A stretch of 29,807 nt of DNA from JABDGZ01 sp964487685 (GTDB lineage Bacteria; Omnitrophota; Gorgyraeia; Zapsychrales; Fredricksoniimonadaceae). The notes below the pieces were generated by a model. It was not told where the DNA came from. It saw nothing but the letters and a program-made list of their open reading frames with translations, and ran no database searches. Below are positions 1 through 8,326 of this stretch, piece after piece; the first letter of the stretch is position 1; every line of letters begins with the position of its first letter. The position numbers and the translations under genes are program-made. Where the stretch lies: positions 1 through 29,807 of the forward strand of contig CAZASA010000023.1 of the NCBI GenBank assembly GCA_964487685.1. The letters run 5' to 3'.

Positions 1-1473
1 AAAGGATTCGAGGCTTTTAAAGAAAAAAATCCGCTTGGCCAAATGGTGGTATTTAATGAAACCATCAAATCAATTTTAAAAGCAACCAAAGGTTTTTATC
101 CGGCTCCGTTAAAGGCTGTTGAGGTCATTCGTAAGACCTTTTATTTGCCCCGCCAACAGGCCTTGGATATTGAATCCAGCGCCTTTGCCCAATTAGCTAT
201 CACTCCCGTATCAAAGAATTTGGTGAAATTATTTTATTTAACAGAAAAATTCAAGAAATTATCCGTGCCCGGGTCTGAAAATATCAAGCCAATGCCCATA
301 GCCAAAGGGGCTGTGGTCGGTGCCGGGGTCATGGGTGGAGGGATCGCTCAATTGTTAAGCGATCGCGGTGTTTGGGCACGGATCAAGGACATCAATCAAG
401 AGGCTATTGCCAAAGGCCTTAAAGCGGCTTTTGATGTTTATGCCCAAGCCATGAAAAGAAAGAAAGCGAAGCCTTTTGAAGTGGCGGCTAAAATGGCGAT
501 GATCTCCGGCACGGTTGATTACAGCGGTTTTGCCGATGCTGATATCGTCATCGAGGCGGTGGTTGAAAATTTGGAGATCAAGAAAAAAATATTCGCCGAG
601 CTAAGCTTAGTAGTATCGTCAAAAGCGATCTTAGCTTCAAACACGTCATCATTGTCCGTGACCGAAATGGCCCGCGCTTCCAAGGACCCTTCCCGTGTCA
701 TTGGTTTTCATTTTTTCAATCCCGTACACCGTATGCCCTTACTCGAGATCATCACTACTGAATATACAAGTCCTGAGATTTTGGTTTCAACCCTGGAATT
801 TGCCAAACGATTAGGCAAGACACCGGTGATCGTTAAAGATGCGCCGGGGTTTCTGGTCAACCGGATCTTATTAGGTTATATCAATGAAGCGGGTCGATTA
901 TTTGAAGAGGGCGGTTCTATCGTTGCCATCGATCGGTTCGCGACTAATTTCGGTCTGCCCATGGGGCCTTTCACCTTATCTGATGAGGTTGGTTTGGATG
1001 TGGGGGTCAAGGTATTGCATGTGCTGGAAACCGGGTTAGGCCTTCGATTTAAACCGGTCAAAGCTTTTGATGAGGTGCTTGCCAAGAAATTATTGGGAAA
1101 AAAATCAGGCAAAGGTTTTTATATTCACGGCAAAAAACGCGTGGTCAACCCCGAGTTTGCGGCTCTGGTAAAACCCAGCGCGCTTACAGAACAGGAAGCA
1201 ATGGAGCGGATGATCTATATCATGGTCAATGAAGCGGCCTTGGTCCTTCAGGAAGGTGTCGTGGATGGTCCTGATAGCGTCGATATCGGCATGATCATGG
1301 GAACAGGGTTTCCGCCTTTTAAAGGCGGTCTTTTAAGATACGCGGATTCAATTGGCATAGATCGCCTCGTGGATGGTTTGGAAAAACTGGAGGCACGTTT
1401 CAAAGACGGCCGCTTTAAACCCTGCGCCTATATTTTGGACCTAAAGAGGCAGAATAAAAAGTTTTATAATTAG
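1..1473 (+). CDS. FadB/FadJ-like multifunctional fatty-acid oxidation protein, 3-hydroxyacyl-CoA dehydrogenase part (5' truncated by window)
   Basis: The reading frame is open from base 1, so the first in-frame ATG (43) is internal and the enoyl-CoA hydratase half lies off the window. The visible 490 residues start in the linker typical of FadJ (NPLGQMVVFNETI, then TKGFYPAPLKAVEVI). A Rossmann NAD-binding motif follows (VVGAGVMGGGIAQLL, about residue 105 of the fragment), then ASNTSSLSV and GFHFFNPVHRMPLLEII, which carries the His237-Glu249 catalytic pair of hydroxyacyl-CoA dehydrogenases. VKDAPGFLVNRIL and two C-terminal helical domains come next, with GKKSGKGFYIHG and GTGFPPFKGGLLRYAD. The enzyme oxidises L-3-hydroxyacyl-CoA to 3-ketoacyl-CoA in the cytoplasm, coupled to the hydratase half. 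A gene starts 1 base after the stop, suggesting co-transcription. The family assignment is firm; whether it is FadB or FadJ cannot be decided from this part. Confidence 0.93.
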   Translation, partial: KGFEAFKEKNPLGQMVVFNETIKSILKATKGFYPAPLKAVEVIRKTFYLPRQQALDIESSAFAQLAITPVSKNLVKLFYLTEKFKKLSVPGSENIKPMPIAKGAVVGAGVMGGGIAQLLSDRGVWARIKDINQEAIAKGLKAAFDVYAQAMKRKKAKPFEVAAKMAMISGTVDYSGFADADIVIEAVVENLEIKKKIFAELSLVVSSKAILASNTSSLSVTEMARASKDPSRVIGFHFFNPVHRMPLLEIITTEYTSPEILVSTLEFAKRLGKTPVIVKDAPGFLVNRILLGYINEAGRLFEEGGSIVAIDRFATNFGLPMGPFTLSDEVGLDVGVKVLHVLETGLGLRFKPVKAFDEVLAKKLLGKKSGKGFYIHGKKRVVNPEFAALVKPSALTEQEAMERMIYIMVNEAALVLQEGVVDGPDSVDIGMIMGTGFPPFKGGLLRYADSIGIDRLVDGLEKLEARFKDGRFKPCAYILDLKRQNKKFYN

Positions 1474-1474
1474 G

Positions 1475-2032
1475 ATGAAATTTTCCCTTAAAAAAATAAT
1501 TTTTATGGTGTTATGGTCGATCCCGTTAATTCTCGTCTTGATCGCGCTAACTTATCTTTTATATTTAAATACCCAGTTTAAAGTCTATCAGGATGACCAA
1601 TATAAATTTTCGATCAAATACCTTAAATCGTGGAAAATGATCGTCCATCCGAAACCTGGTGTTGCGGTAATATTCCTTCGCCCCAAAGAAACAGCTCTGG
1701 ACCCCATGCAAGAAAGTTTCAATGTGACGGTCGCCCCATTGCCCAAGGATGTATTTACATTGGAAGAATTCAGCAACAAGATCAAAGGACAAATGATATC
1801 TGTCTTCGGTTCAACTGTTCATTTCGTTGAGTACAGGCCGCTGCATTGGGGATGGCGTCGAGGTATCAGGATGTCCATAGAGGCGCCCAAGCCGGATAAT
1901 TTAAAGATGGTCAATGCCTGGGTGCTGCGTGATGGGCAATCCTATATCATGACTTTCTTGGGGAATATCAACAAATATACCCAGGACAGGCTGATCGTTA
2001 AGATCATGATCGGATCTTTCCGTTTACAATGA
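1475..2032 (+). CDS. membrane-anchored protein of unknown function, PsbP/DcrB-like fold possible
   Basis: This 185-residue protein begins 1 base after the upstream stop, so it is probably translated by coupling. Residues 7-32 form one strong hydrophobic segment after a lysine-rich start (MKFSLKKIIF), which suggests a signal anchor with an extracytoplasmic C-terminal domain. The soluble part (from YKFSIKYLKSWKMI) has the pattern seen in PsbP/DUF1795/DcrB-like domains: an opening strand with a Y-x-F-x-I-x-Y-P-x-x-W style motif, here with K replacing P, a middle VTVAPLP strand, and a closing strand reading YIMTFLGN. There are no cysteines and no catalytic motif. The fold call is from motif resemblance only. 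It ends 4 bases from the convergent gene's stop, and no terminator is visible between them. Confidence 0.75.
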   Translation: MKFSLKKIIFMVLWSIPLILVLIALTYLLYLNTQFKVYQDDQYKFSIKYLKSWKMIVHPKPGVAVIFLRPKETALDPMQESFNVTVAPLPKDVFTLEEFSNKIKGQMISVFGSTVHFVEYRPLHWGWRRGIRMSIEAPKPDNLKMVNAWVLRDGQSYIMTFLGNINKYTQDRLIVKIMIGSFRLQ

Positions 2033-2036
2033 TCTT

Positions 2037-2690
2037 TTATAGCCCCATGCGTTCAACCAGGAATTCTTTGAGGCTGTTGCATTGCAAATAAGGGTTGGTT
2101 TGTTTTTGATGGCCGATGGTATCAGTCGGGGTGGGGCCGTAATTGTGGCCGGAGTAAACCACGGTCTCATCAGGCAGCTTTCCAAGGACATTATACAGGC
2201 TGTTATACATCACCGTGGGGTCTGACCCCGGCAGGTCGCATCTTCCGCACCCATCGATAAAGAGGGTGTCTCCGCTGATCAGATGGCCCTGGGCCAGAAA
2301 ACAGTGACAGCCCGGCGTATGTCCAGGTGTCGCCAGGATGTCAAAGCCAATCGAGCCAACGGTTAATTTATCCTTGTCTGTGACATCCACAAGGCCCTTG
2401 ATTCGTGGCCGCAGGGCAGGATATTCATCTTTGGAAATATAAACCGGCACAGGATTGAGCGATAATAGTTTATCCAGGCCGTTGACATGATCAGGGTGGG
2501 CGTGGGTCAGGAAAGCTTTAGTTATCTTATAGCCTAATTTTTTGGCCTCCTTGCAAAGAAAATCCACGTCCCAGGCAGGGTCAACAATGGCCATTTCCTT
2601 GGTTTGAGGATCACCTAATAAATAAATGAAATTGTTCAGAGGACCGATCTCATATTGCTGTATTAGTAGTCTTGACATAAAAAACCCCAT
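2037..2690 (-). CDS. metallo-beta-lactamase-fold hydrolase, glyoxalase II / persulfide dioxygenase-like
   Basis: The protein has 217 residues. Metal ligands of the glyoxalase II branch are all visible: THAHPDH (His63, His65, Asp67, His68), GHTPGCH (His124), GDTLF (Asp141) and SGHNYG (His182). The C-terminal signature GRCDLPGSDPTVMYNSL, then YSGHNYGPT and TNPYL, is that of hydroxyacylglutathione hydrolase-like and persulfide dioxygenase-like enzymes. The long substrate-binding helical domain of true glyoxalase II is absent, so the substrate is open (thioester, persulfide or other). It probably binds two Zn or Fe ions in the cytoplasm. A second ATG at 2678 (MSRLLIQQYE) has GGGG six bases upstream, whereas the ATG at 2690 has no visible ribosome site, so the true start may be 2678. 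The gene is divergent from the 2753 operon, and that operon's -35 hexamer overlaps these first codons. Confidence 0.9.
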   Translation of the reverse strand: MGFFMSRLLIQQYEIGPLNNFIYLLGDPQTKEMAIVDPAWDVDFLCKEAKKLGYKITKAFLTHAHPDHVNGLDKLLSLNPVPVYISKDEYPALRPRIKGLVDVTDKDKLTVGSIGFDILATPGHTPGCHCFLAQGHLISGDTLFIDGCGRCDLPGSDPTVMYNSLYNVLGKLPDETVVYSGHNYGPTPTDTIGHQKQTNPYLQCNSLKEFLVERMGL

Positions 2691-2699
2691 TCGTATAAT
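2672..2699 (+). promoter_or_regulatory. consensus sigma70-type promoter for the 2753-8152 operon
   Basis: TTGACA (2672-2677) and TATAAT (2694-2699) both match the housekeeping-sigma consensus fully, with a 16-base spacer. The predicted start of transcription is near 2706, giving a leader of about 47 bases. The leader ends in a good Shine-Dalgarno site, GGAGG at 2740-2744, 8 bases before the ATG at 2753. The -35 hexamer overlaps the second candidate start codon of the divergent hydrolase gene, so the two genes may interfere with each other. Confidence 0.72.
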
Positions 2700-2752
2700 G
2701 AACTGCAGTTTATTTAGATAGATATCTTACATCATAGTCGGAGGTTAATCAA

Positions 2753-3304
2753 ATGGCTCTATTAGAATCGATCAAAATCCCTCTTGGCACCCAGATACCG
2801 GAATTTGAATTAAAGGATACTTTAGGAAAATCCTATAAATCCTCAAGTCTTTTTGGCGAGCGAGGTTTGTTGGTGGTTTTTACCTGCAATCATTGCCCCT
2901 ATGCCTTGGCCGTTTGGCCCAGGGTGGTACGCCTGGCCCAATATGGCAAGGGAATGAAGGTCAATACCATAGCCATCAACCCTAACATCAATCCTGATTT
3001 TCCGGACGATGCTCCTGATAAAATGGTCCTCAAGATCAAGGAATTGGGCATTGAATTTCCGTATCTGGTTGATGAGACCCAGCAAGTGGCGGAGGCATTC
3101 CGTGCCCAATGCACGCCGGATATTTATCTATTTGATAAAAATAAAGCATTGGTCTATCACGGACGCATTGATGATAATTGGAAGGATGAAGGCGCTGTCA
3201 CCCGAGAAGAATTAAAAGAAGCCATGAATAATATGGCTGCCGGACGACCTATTTCCCCTAAACAGAACCCTTCCATGGGTTGTTCCATCAAGTGGAAAGG
3301 ATAA
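2753..3304 (+). CDS. thioredoxin-fold (AhpC/TSA, PRX-like) family protein
   Basis: The protein has 183 residues. The redox centre is in VVFTCNHCPYA (Cys45-Asn-His-Cys48), preceded by the usual strand and the LGTQIPEFELKDTLGKSY opening of TlpA/AhpC-type domains. Later landmarks are FPYLVDETQQVAEAF, CTPDIYLFDKN (a cis-Pro-type strand) and YHGRIDDN. The C-terminal PSMGCSIKW, with a further Cys, is typical of the PRX_like thioredoxin subfamily that carries CNHCPY. It lacks a signal peptide and so is probably a cytoplasmic thiol-disulfide or peroxide-handling protein; its substrate is unknown. It is first in an operon, with a strong Shine-Dalgarno site (GGAGG) and the promoter at 2672. A thioredoxin reductase is encoded at 28249 but is not linked to it. 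Confidence 0.9.
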   Translation: MALLESIKIPLGTQIPEFELKDTLGKSYKSSSLFGERGLLVVFTCNHCPYALAVWPRVVRLAQYGKGMKVNTIAINPNINPDFPDDAPDKMVLKIKELGIEFPYLVDETQQVAEAFRAQCTPDIYLFDKNKALVYHGRIDDNWKDEGAVTREELKEAMNNMAAGRPISPKQNPSMGCSIKWKG

Positions 3305-3313
3305 GCCTGGAAG

Positions 3314-4483
3314 ATGGAGTTTATCAATCGTATCACTCAAGCGGGTAATGCCTCCCAGATCATCGCCGAACTGTTGATGTCCGTTGACGGAGATTTTGAC
3401 CTGGGGATCCTGTATGTTTGCCCAGGAACTTCTTATGACCCCCTGGAATTGTGCCAGGCCATCAAGGCCCAAGGCCATATACGGCATTTGATCTGCTGTA
3501 CTTGCGCCGGGATCATCGGTGGGTCACGTGAGATCGAAGGCCAGCCGTCGGCATCCTTGATGCTGATGCGTCTGCCTATGGTCAAGATCGTGCCTTTTGC
3601 CATGACTCAGCCTGTCCTGGAAACATTAAAGGTCAAAGAAGATTGGTATAATTATTTTGATGTTTACCCCAATGAAAAACCTTCCTTTTTAGTGTTCGCT
3701 GATCCTTTTGCTTTTGACGGCAATAGTTTCCTGGCAGGATTGAACCAGGCCTATCCTGGCATGCCTATCGTGGGAGGTTTGGCATCGGCGGCCTCAGGTC
3801 CCGGCGGGAATACCCTGGTCCTGGATGGTGAGATCATGCGGGAAGGCATTGTTGGTGTGAGTCTGACGGGTAATTTAAGGGTAGAAACAATTGTGTCGCA
3901 GGGATGCCGGCCTATCGGAGAGACCTTCATTGTCACTCGGGCCCAGCGCAACATTGTATTTGAATTAGCCGGCCGTCCGTTTTATACGGTCCTGGAAGAA
4001 GTATTGAGCAAGGCCACGGAATATGACCGTCAATTGGCCCAAGAGGCGATCTTTGTCGGGATTGCCATGAACGAGTATAAAGATAATTTCAAACGGGGTG
4101 ATTTTCTCATCCGCGGCGTCATGGGGGTTGATCCCCAAAGCGGGGCAGGTGCTGTCGGGGACCATATGCACGTGGGGCAGACGGTGCAATTCCATTTGCG
4201 CGATGCCAAGACCGCCATCGAAGACCTACATGAATTATTAAAACAATATAAGACCAAGAAACAGGCAACAGCCGCGCATGGCGCTTTTGTATTTTCCTGC
4301 AATGGGCGCGGGATCAATTTGTTTAAAGTGCCTGACCATGACATCAAGATCATCCAGCACCATCTGGGCCCGGTGCCGGCAGCAGGATTTTTTTGCGCGG
4401 GTGAATTCGGTCCTGTAGGCGGGATCAATTTTCTTCATGGATTTACCAATAGCATGGCCTTGTTCTATCCCCAACAACTATGA
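3314..4483 (+). CDS. FIST N and FIST C domain protein (ligand-sensing)
   Basis: This 389-residue protein matches stand-alone FIST proteins. The N-terminal half (about 1-190) has the FIST_N pattern: LGILYVCPG, a HLICCTCAGIIGG strand-turn, FLVFADPFAFDGNSFLAGLNQAYPGMPIVGG, and the A-S-x-x-x-x-G-x-x-x-L segment after it. The C-terminal half (about 200-370) has the FIST_C pattern: CRPIGETFIVTRAQRNIVFELAGRP, then GDFLIRGVMGVDPQSGAGAVGD, and FVFSCNGRGINLF with a late GFFCAGEFGPVGG. FIST domains are proposed to bind small ligands such as amino acids for signalling. No signalling output domain is attached, so it would act through a partner or as a ligand-binding enzyme-like protein. It starts 9 bases after the thioredoxin-like gene and overlaps the next gene by 4 bases (ATGA). 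Confidence 0.88.
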   Translation: MEFINRITQAGNASQIIAELLMSVDGDFDLGILYVCPGTSYDPLELCQAIKAQGHIRHLICCTCAGIIGGSREIEGQPSASLMLMRLPMVKIVPFAMTQPVLETLKVKEDWYNYFDVYPNEKPSFLVFADPFAFDGNSFLAGLNQAYPGMPIVGGLASAASGPGGNTLVLDGEIMREGIVGVSLTGNLRVETIVSQGCRPIGETFIVTRAQRNIVFELAGRPFYTVLEEVLSKATEYDRQLAQEAIFVGIAMNEYKDNFKRGDFLIRGVMGVDPQSGAGAVGDHMHVGQTVQFHLRDAKTAIEDLHELLKQYKTKKQATAAHGAFVFSCNGRGINLFKVPDHDIKIIQHHLGPVPAAGFFCAGEFGPVGGINFLHGFTNSMALFYPQQL

Positions 4484-5328
4484 GCTCTCCTGACATCTAT
4501 TTAGACCGCATGTTCGCATTCGTCCGTGAAGCGGGTGCAATTTCTTTGGAGCATATCGGCAACAGTGCTCCGGGCCTTAAAAAAGACCATTCCATCATAA
4601 CATTGGCAGACAAGGCAGTTTCAAAACTAGCCCGCGAAAAGTTAAGTGATTTTTTGCAAAATCCCCAGCATATCCTGATCGATGAAGAAGATCCCGGCAT
4701 ATTTGAATATTTAGACCAGGCACGTCTTGAACAAACCCCGTTTATCTGGGCGGTTGATCCTATCGATGGCACACGGCTCTATGCCAATCAAATGCCGTTA
4801 TACGGCATTTCGATCGGTTTGATCAAGGACTTAAAGCCGTGGCTTGGAATGGTGTATTTCCCGATGCTCCATGAATTATATTTTTGTGACGGTGCTGAAG
4901 CTTATTTTGTGCAGGATGCCTTCGGGACCAATGAGAAAAAGACCAGGATCGTGCCGATAAATGAAGAATTATCCGCCCGTTCCATATTTTTTTGCAACGA
5001 TACTTTTTTTGATAAATTTTATTGGAACGACAGGGATTTTCATATCATGATCAGCGCTTGTGCGGTGGTCAATCTATGCTGGCCTGCCGTCGGCCGGGGG
5101 ATAGGATGTTTTTTACGCTGCCACCTTTGGGATTTTGCCGGAAGCTGGCCGATCATCCAACGGGCGGGCATCGACCTGCGGCGGATCACCGATGGCAAGG
5201 TTCTGGACAAGGTTGAGGCGGATTTGTTTAACCACCAGCCATTGAGATGGCATATGAAAGAATATTATTTGATTTCCAGCGAACGCAATTTTCATCAAAT
5301 CCTCTCCAAAATAAACAAGAGACCCTGA
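4480..5328 (+). CDS. inositol monophosphatase-family phosphatase
   Basis: The protein has 282 residues. The metal-binding motifs of the lithium-sensitive phosphatase family are in order: DEED (68-71), WAVDPIDGTRLY (Asp93, Asp96, Thr98) and LWDFAGSWPII (Asp218). Spacing and length fit IMPase, HisN-type histidinol-phosphatase or 3',5'-bisphosphate nucleotidase, and the motifs alone do not say which substrate is used. It would hydrolyse a phosphomonoester in the cytoplasm with Mg2+. Its start overlaps the FIST gene stop by 4 bases (ATGA), and the next ORF starts on the last base of its stop codon, so the three genes are translationally coupled. Confidence 0.88.
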   Translation: MSSPDIYLDRMFAFVREAGAISLEHIGNSAPGLKKDHSIITLADKAVSKLAREKLSDFLQNPQHILIDEEDPGIFEYLDQARLEQTPFIWAVDPIDGTRLYANQMPLYGISIGLIKDLKPWLGMVYFPMLHELYFCDGAEAYFVQDAFGTNEKKTRIVPINEELSARSIFFCNDTFFDKFYWNDRDFHIMISACAVVNLCWPAVGRGIGCFLRCHLWDFAGSWPIIQRAGIDLRRITDGKVLDKVEADLFNHQPLRWHMKEYYLISSERNFHQILSKINKRP

Positions 5329-6758
5329 TGGCTCATGGCCTTCATAAGAATTTCCCGACGATCTGCTTTATCTCTGCCTTAGCCCTTGTTTTGGTCCTCA
5401 ACACCTCAAGCATCTTGAACTATCCTTATTTCGTGGGTGATAGCGGCTTTAGGCTGGACCATGCCGCCCGGATCATTTGCATTTGGGGTAATCGCGTCTG
5501 GCTTCCATTCTTACAAATACATGTTTGGGCCTTGTATAAATGCGGCGCTCCTTATTGGGCATTTAATTTTATCCCGATTCTTTATTCTTTGATATCAACC
5601 TTATTCTTGGGTTTATTGATCTATCGTATCCTGCGGGGGACGGGCGAAAGGTTGTTCATATCTGTTGTGATGATGATCTGCTTTTCATTTCAGCCGGATA
5701 TCAAGATTCTTAGCCTTAATCTTTATCAGGAAGTTTTGGAAACAGCATTTTTTTATATCCTGCTTTATCAAGGGATGCTCAATTTAGAAAAAAAATGGTC
5801 CTTGTTGATCATCGCCAGCCTTGCTTTATTGACCAGAGAGACATCCTTTGTATATTTGAGCGTCATTACGATGATGAATTTCAAAAGGATCATCAGAGAT
5901 AAGGATTATTTACGGTCATTTTGTTTCTTTTGGTCTATCCCTTTGATTTGGTTTGGCTATTGTCTATCCAGGTTAAGGCGCTTGCCGTCCTGGCCCTGGT
6001 TTATCAATACTGTAGGGCCAATAGGCAAAGGCCATCCTAATAGCTTCTCAAATCTGTTTACCGCACTTCATTCAAGCGGGGTCCTTTTTTTTACTGTTGC
6101 TGTAATTCTTATGGGATTATTGATCTTCTATTGGTCCAAAAGAATAAAAGGCCCTGGGATTGAATTAGAAAGTTTTGAAGCAAAATTTATGGCTTTTAGC
6201 TTGTCTTCATTGGTGATCATTTACAGCGCCTACCTGTTGTTTGACCCCTGGCAGCGCACCTTTGGCAACGAGCGGATGGTCATGCCTTTATTACCGCATG
6301 TGTTTATATGGGCAGGTATATTTTATAAGAAAATTGATGGATTCCCTGCAAGAATAGCAGTCCTGTTAAAAGTATTATTGATCGCCTGCCTGTTTTCCAT
6401 GATCGTGGGGCATAAGATGATCAACAGGACAAGGCCAACTAAAGGGACCCTCTGTTTTTATTATACAATGCAGGGACTTGGGGAAAAATATAAGGCCCCC
6501 GATAAACCCATGGTTTGCTTTATTGGAAATAATTATTGGAAGCTTGTTGAGCGTTTTGTGGGGCCGACCTTGTATATGGATCGAAGGTATGTATTGAGAA
6601 ATAAAACTTTTGCTTTTGAGAAATGTGATATGGTGATCGCTCCGTCAAAACTTAAGTTTGATTTTCCACGATTTTCTAAATACGATACGCTCGATTTGTC
6701 CCACGACAAGTACAGCATTTATGTAAATGTTCAACCAAAGACCCGGCGGTTGCCATGA
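5328..6758 (+). CDS. polytopic membrane protein, putative GT-C-type glycosyltransferase, paralogue 1
   Basis: The frame is open from an ATG at 5247, but the ATG at 5328 (TGATGG junction with the previous stop) is the better start because it avoids an 81-base overlap; this gives 476 residues. About ten hydrophobic segments alternate with short loops. Landmarks are YFVGDSGFRLDHA just after the first membrane segment, LSLNLYQEVLETAFFYILL, LLTRETSFVYL, and DPWQRTFGNERMVMPLLPH. A first-loop acidic motif and a later R-E-T/S motif recall GT-C lipid-linked sugar transferases (ArnT/PMT-like), but there is no decisive signature, so this is a guess. A soluble domain of about 100 residues closes the protein. 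It is a tandem duplicate of the next gene and overlaps it by 4 bases. Confidence 0.8.
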   Translation: MAHGLHKNFPTICFISALALVLVLNTSSILNYPYFVGDSGFRLDHAARIICIWGNRVWLPFLQIHVWALYKCGAPYWAFNFIPILYSLISTLFLGLLIYRILRGTGERLFISVVMMICFSFQPDIKILSLNLYQEVLETAFFYILLYQGMLNLEKKWSLLIIASLALLTRETSFVYLSVITMMNFKRIIRDKDYLRSFCFFWSIPLIWFGYCLSRLRRLPSWPWFINTVGPIGKGHPNSFSNLFTALHSSGVLFFTVAVILMGLLIFYWSKRIKGPGIELESFEAKFMAFSLSSLVIIYSAYLLFDPWQRTFGNERMVMPLLPHVFIWAGIFYKKIDGFPARIAVLLKVLLIACLFSMIVGHKMINRTRPTKGTLCFYYTMQGLGEKYKAPDKPMVCFIGNNYWKLVERFVGPTLYMDRRYVLRNKTFAFEKCDMVIAPSKLKFDFPRFSKYDTLDLSHDKYSIYVNVQPKTRRLP

Positions 6759-8152
6759 TTTGCCTGATACTTACCGCATTCCTGTTTTTTATCCTCAAAC
6801 TTCCGATCATATTGAATGATCCATTCTTTGTCGGTGATAGCGGTGTAAGATTAGACCATGCGGACCGTATTGTCTATATATGGCAAAGCCATGTCTGGCA
6901 GCCATTCTTACAGTCGCATATTTGGGTTTTAAATAAATGCATGGCGCCTTTTTGGGCATTTAAATTAGTGCCTGTAATTTATTCCACCATCGCGGCCTTT
7001 TTTTTAGGCTTAATAGTCTACCGCATCTTCAAGCACACATGGAGAGGTTTATTATTGGCCATCATTCTCATGGCCTGTTTTTCCTTCCAGCCTCTTATAA
7101 AATTTCTTAGTCTTAATCTTTATCAGGAAATCCTGGATACAGCACTACTTTATGCATTGCTTTATGGAGGAGCGCTCAAATTAGAAAAGAGATGGCCTTT
7201 GCTGATCCTTGCCAGTTGTGCCCTTTTAAACAGGGAAACAGCCTTTTTTTATTTATTGGCTATCACCTTGATCAATTTTAAAAAGATCATTTCTGACAGG
7301 GAATATGTCCTTGCTTTTTGTTGGTTATGGCTTTTTCCAGTTTGTTGGTTTAGTTATTTGATATTTAAACTGAAGCTAAATTTATCATGGCCCTGGTTCG
7401 TGACTAAGGTATTACCGTCGGTAAAAGTGCATTTGAGCAGCTGGTCAAGCTTGTGTTCGGCCTTTCATACGAGTGGAACGCAATATTTTGCGTTAGTTCT
7501 TGTCGCGCTAATGATCGTCACCGCTCTTATATTAAAGAAGACCAAAGGCGTTGTTTTTAAAAAAGGAAGTTTTGAATCTGATTTTATGGTCTTTAGCTTG
7601 TTATCGTTGGCGATCATTTATAGCGCCTATTTGCTCTTAGACCCTTGGCAATGCACCTTTGGTAATGAACGCATGCTCATGCCATTATTGCCGCATTTGT
7701 TTATTTGGGCGGGTATCATATTTAGCAAGATCGACGAATGTCCCGCTCCCATACATTTTTTCTTAAGGATAATCTTGATCCTTGCATTGCTTTCATTGAT
7801 CAGGGGACAAGCATGGTCTAATAAAAATCAATGGGATAACAAAGAAATGCGTTTTTATTACAGCATGCAGCAGATCAGGAAAAAATTCCCACCAGATCAA
7901 AAGCCTTTGGTCTGTATCTTGGGCAAGGATTATTACGATATTACAAAACCATTTATCGCATCAACCTTGTACATGAGAAGGGAGTTTATTCTGCCAGGAG
8001 AAGGTTATTTTTTTGATCCTTGTAATATGATGATAGCACCTGTTAATTTTACGCTGGGAGAGCCCAGGATGGTCAAATATGACACTTTTAAATTGTCTTC
8101 CAGCACTTATACGGTTTACCTGAGGGATGGGTATCCATTCCGTCGATTTTGA
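6755..8152 (+). CDS. polytopic membrane protein, putative GT-C-type glycosyltransferase, paralogue 2
   Basis: The 465 residues align end to end with the gene before it. Shared blocks include FVGDSG-x-RLDHA, FSFQP-x-IK-x-LSLNLYQE, LEK-x-WPLLI, the RET-x-F-x-YL motif, and IYSAYLL-x-DPWQ-x-TFGNERM-x-MPLLPH. The proteins clearly arose by tandem duplication, followed by drift outside these blocks. The topology is the same: about ten membrane segments and a C-terminal soluble part. The conserved acidic loop (DSGVRLDHAD) and NERM/RET blocks are the likely functional sites. The start overlaps the previous stop by 4 bases (ATGA). It is the last clear gene of the operon that begins at 2753; no hairpin-plus-T-run terminator follows its stop. 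Confidence 0.8.
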   Translation: MICLILTAFLFFILKLPIILNDPFFVGDSGVRLDHADRIVYIWQSHVWQPFLQSHIWVLNKCMAPFWAFKLVPVIYSTIAAFFLGLIVYRIFKHTWRGLLLAIILMACFSFQPLIKFLSLNLYQEILDTALLYALLYGGALKLEKRWPLLILASCALLNRETAFFYLLAITLINFKKIISDREYVLAFCWLWLFPVCWFSYLIFKLKLNLSWPWFVTKVLPSVKVHLSSWSSLCSAFHTSGTQYFALVLVALMIVTALILKKTKGVVFKKGSFESDFMVFSLLSLAIIYSAYLLLDPWQCTFGNERMLMPLLPHLFIWAGIIFSKIDECPAPIHFFLRIILILALLSLIRGQAWSNKNQWDNKEMRFYYSMQQIRKKFPPDQKPLVCILGKDYYDITKPFIASTLYMRREFILPGEGYFFDPCNMMIAPVNFTLGEPRMVKYDTFKLSSSTYTVYLRDGYPFRRF

Positions 8153-8176
8153 CATGTAAAAAAGGAAGGCAGCCCC

Positions 8177-8326
8177 TTGCTAAATGAGGCATTCAGTGGT
8201 ATAACTAAATTAGAACCGACAGACATCATCCTTTGCCAGAAGGCCCTTGGAAATCTTTCGGGGCACATCAGACAAATAAAACAGATGATACTGCCGGTTT
8301 TTATTGGAGACCGCAACTCACCGTGA
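8177..8326 (+). CDS. possible small protein, 49 residues, TTG start
   Basis: A TTG at 8177 follows AAGGAAGG (8161-8168) by 8 bases and opens a 49-residue frame ending at TGA 8324-8326. The protein (LLNEAFSGITKLEPTDIILC, then a basic middle and PVFIGDRNSP) has ordinary protein-like composition. The frame is in phase with the stop of the membrane gene before it, so a lost C-terminal extension is another reading, but the paralogue at 5328 ends at the equivalent place. I do not recognise a family. Support is the ribosome site, the length and the fact that it fills an otherwise empty 189-base gap. Confidence 0.35.
   Translation: MLNEAFSGITKLEPTDIILCQKALGNLSGHIRQIKQMILPVFIGDRNSP

Noticed and set aside
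4030..4428. 132-residue minus-strand frame
   Set aside because: It is the opposite-strand shadow of the FIST gene, with no ribosome site and unlikely composition.
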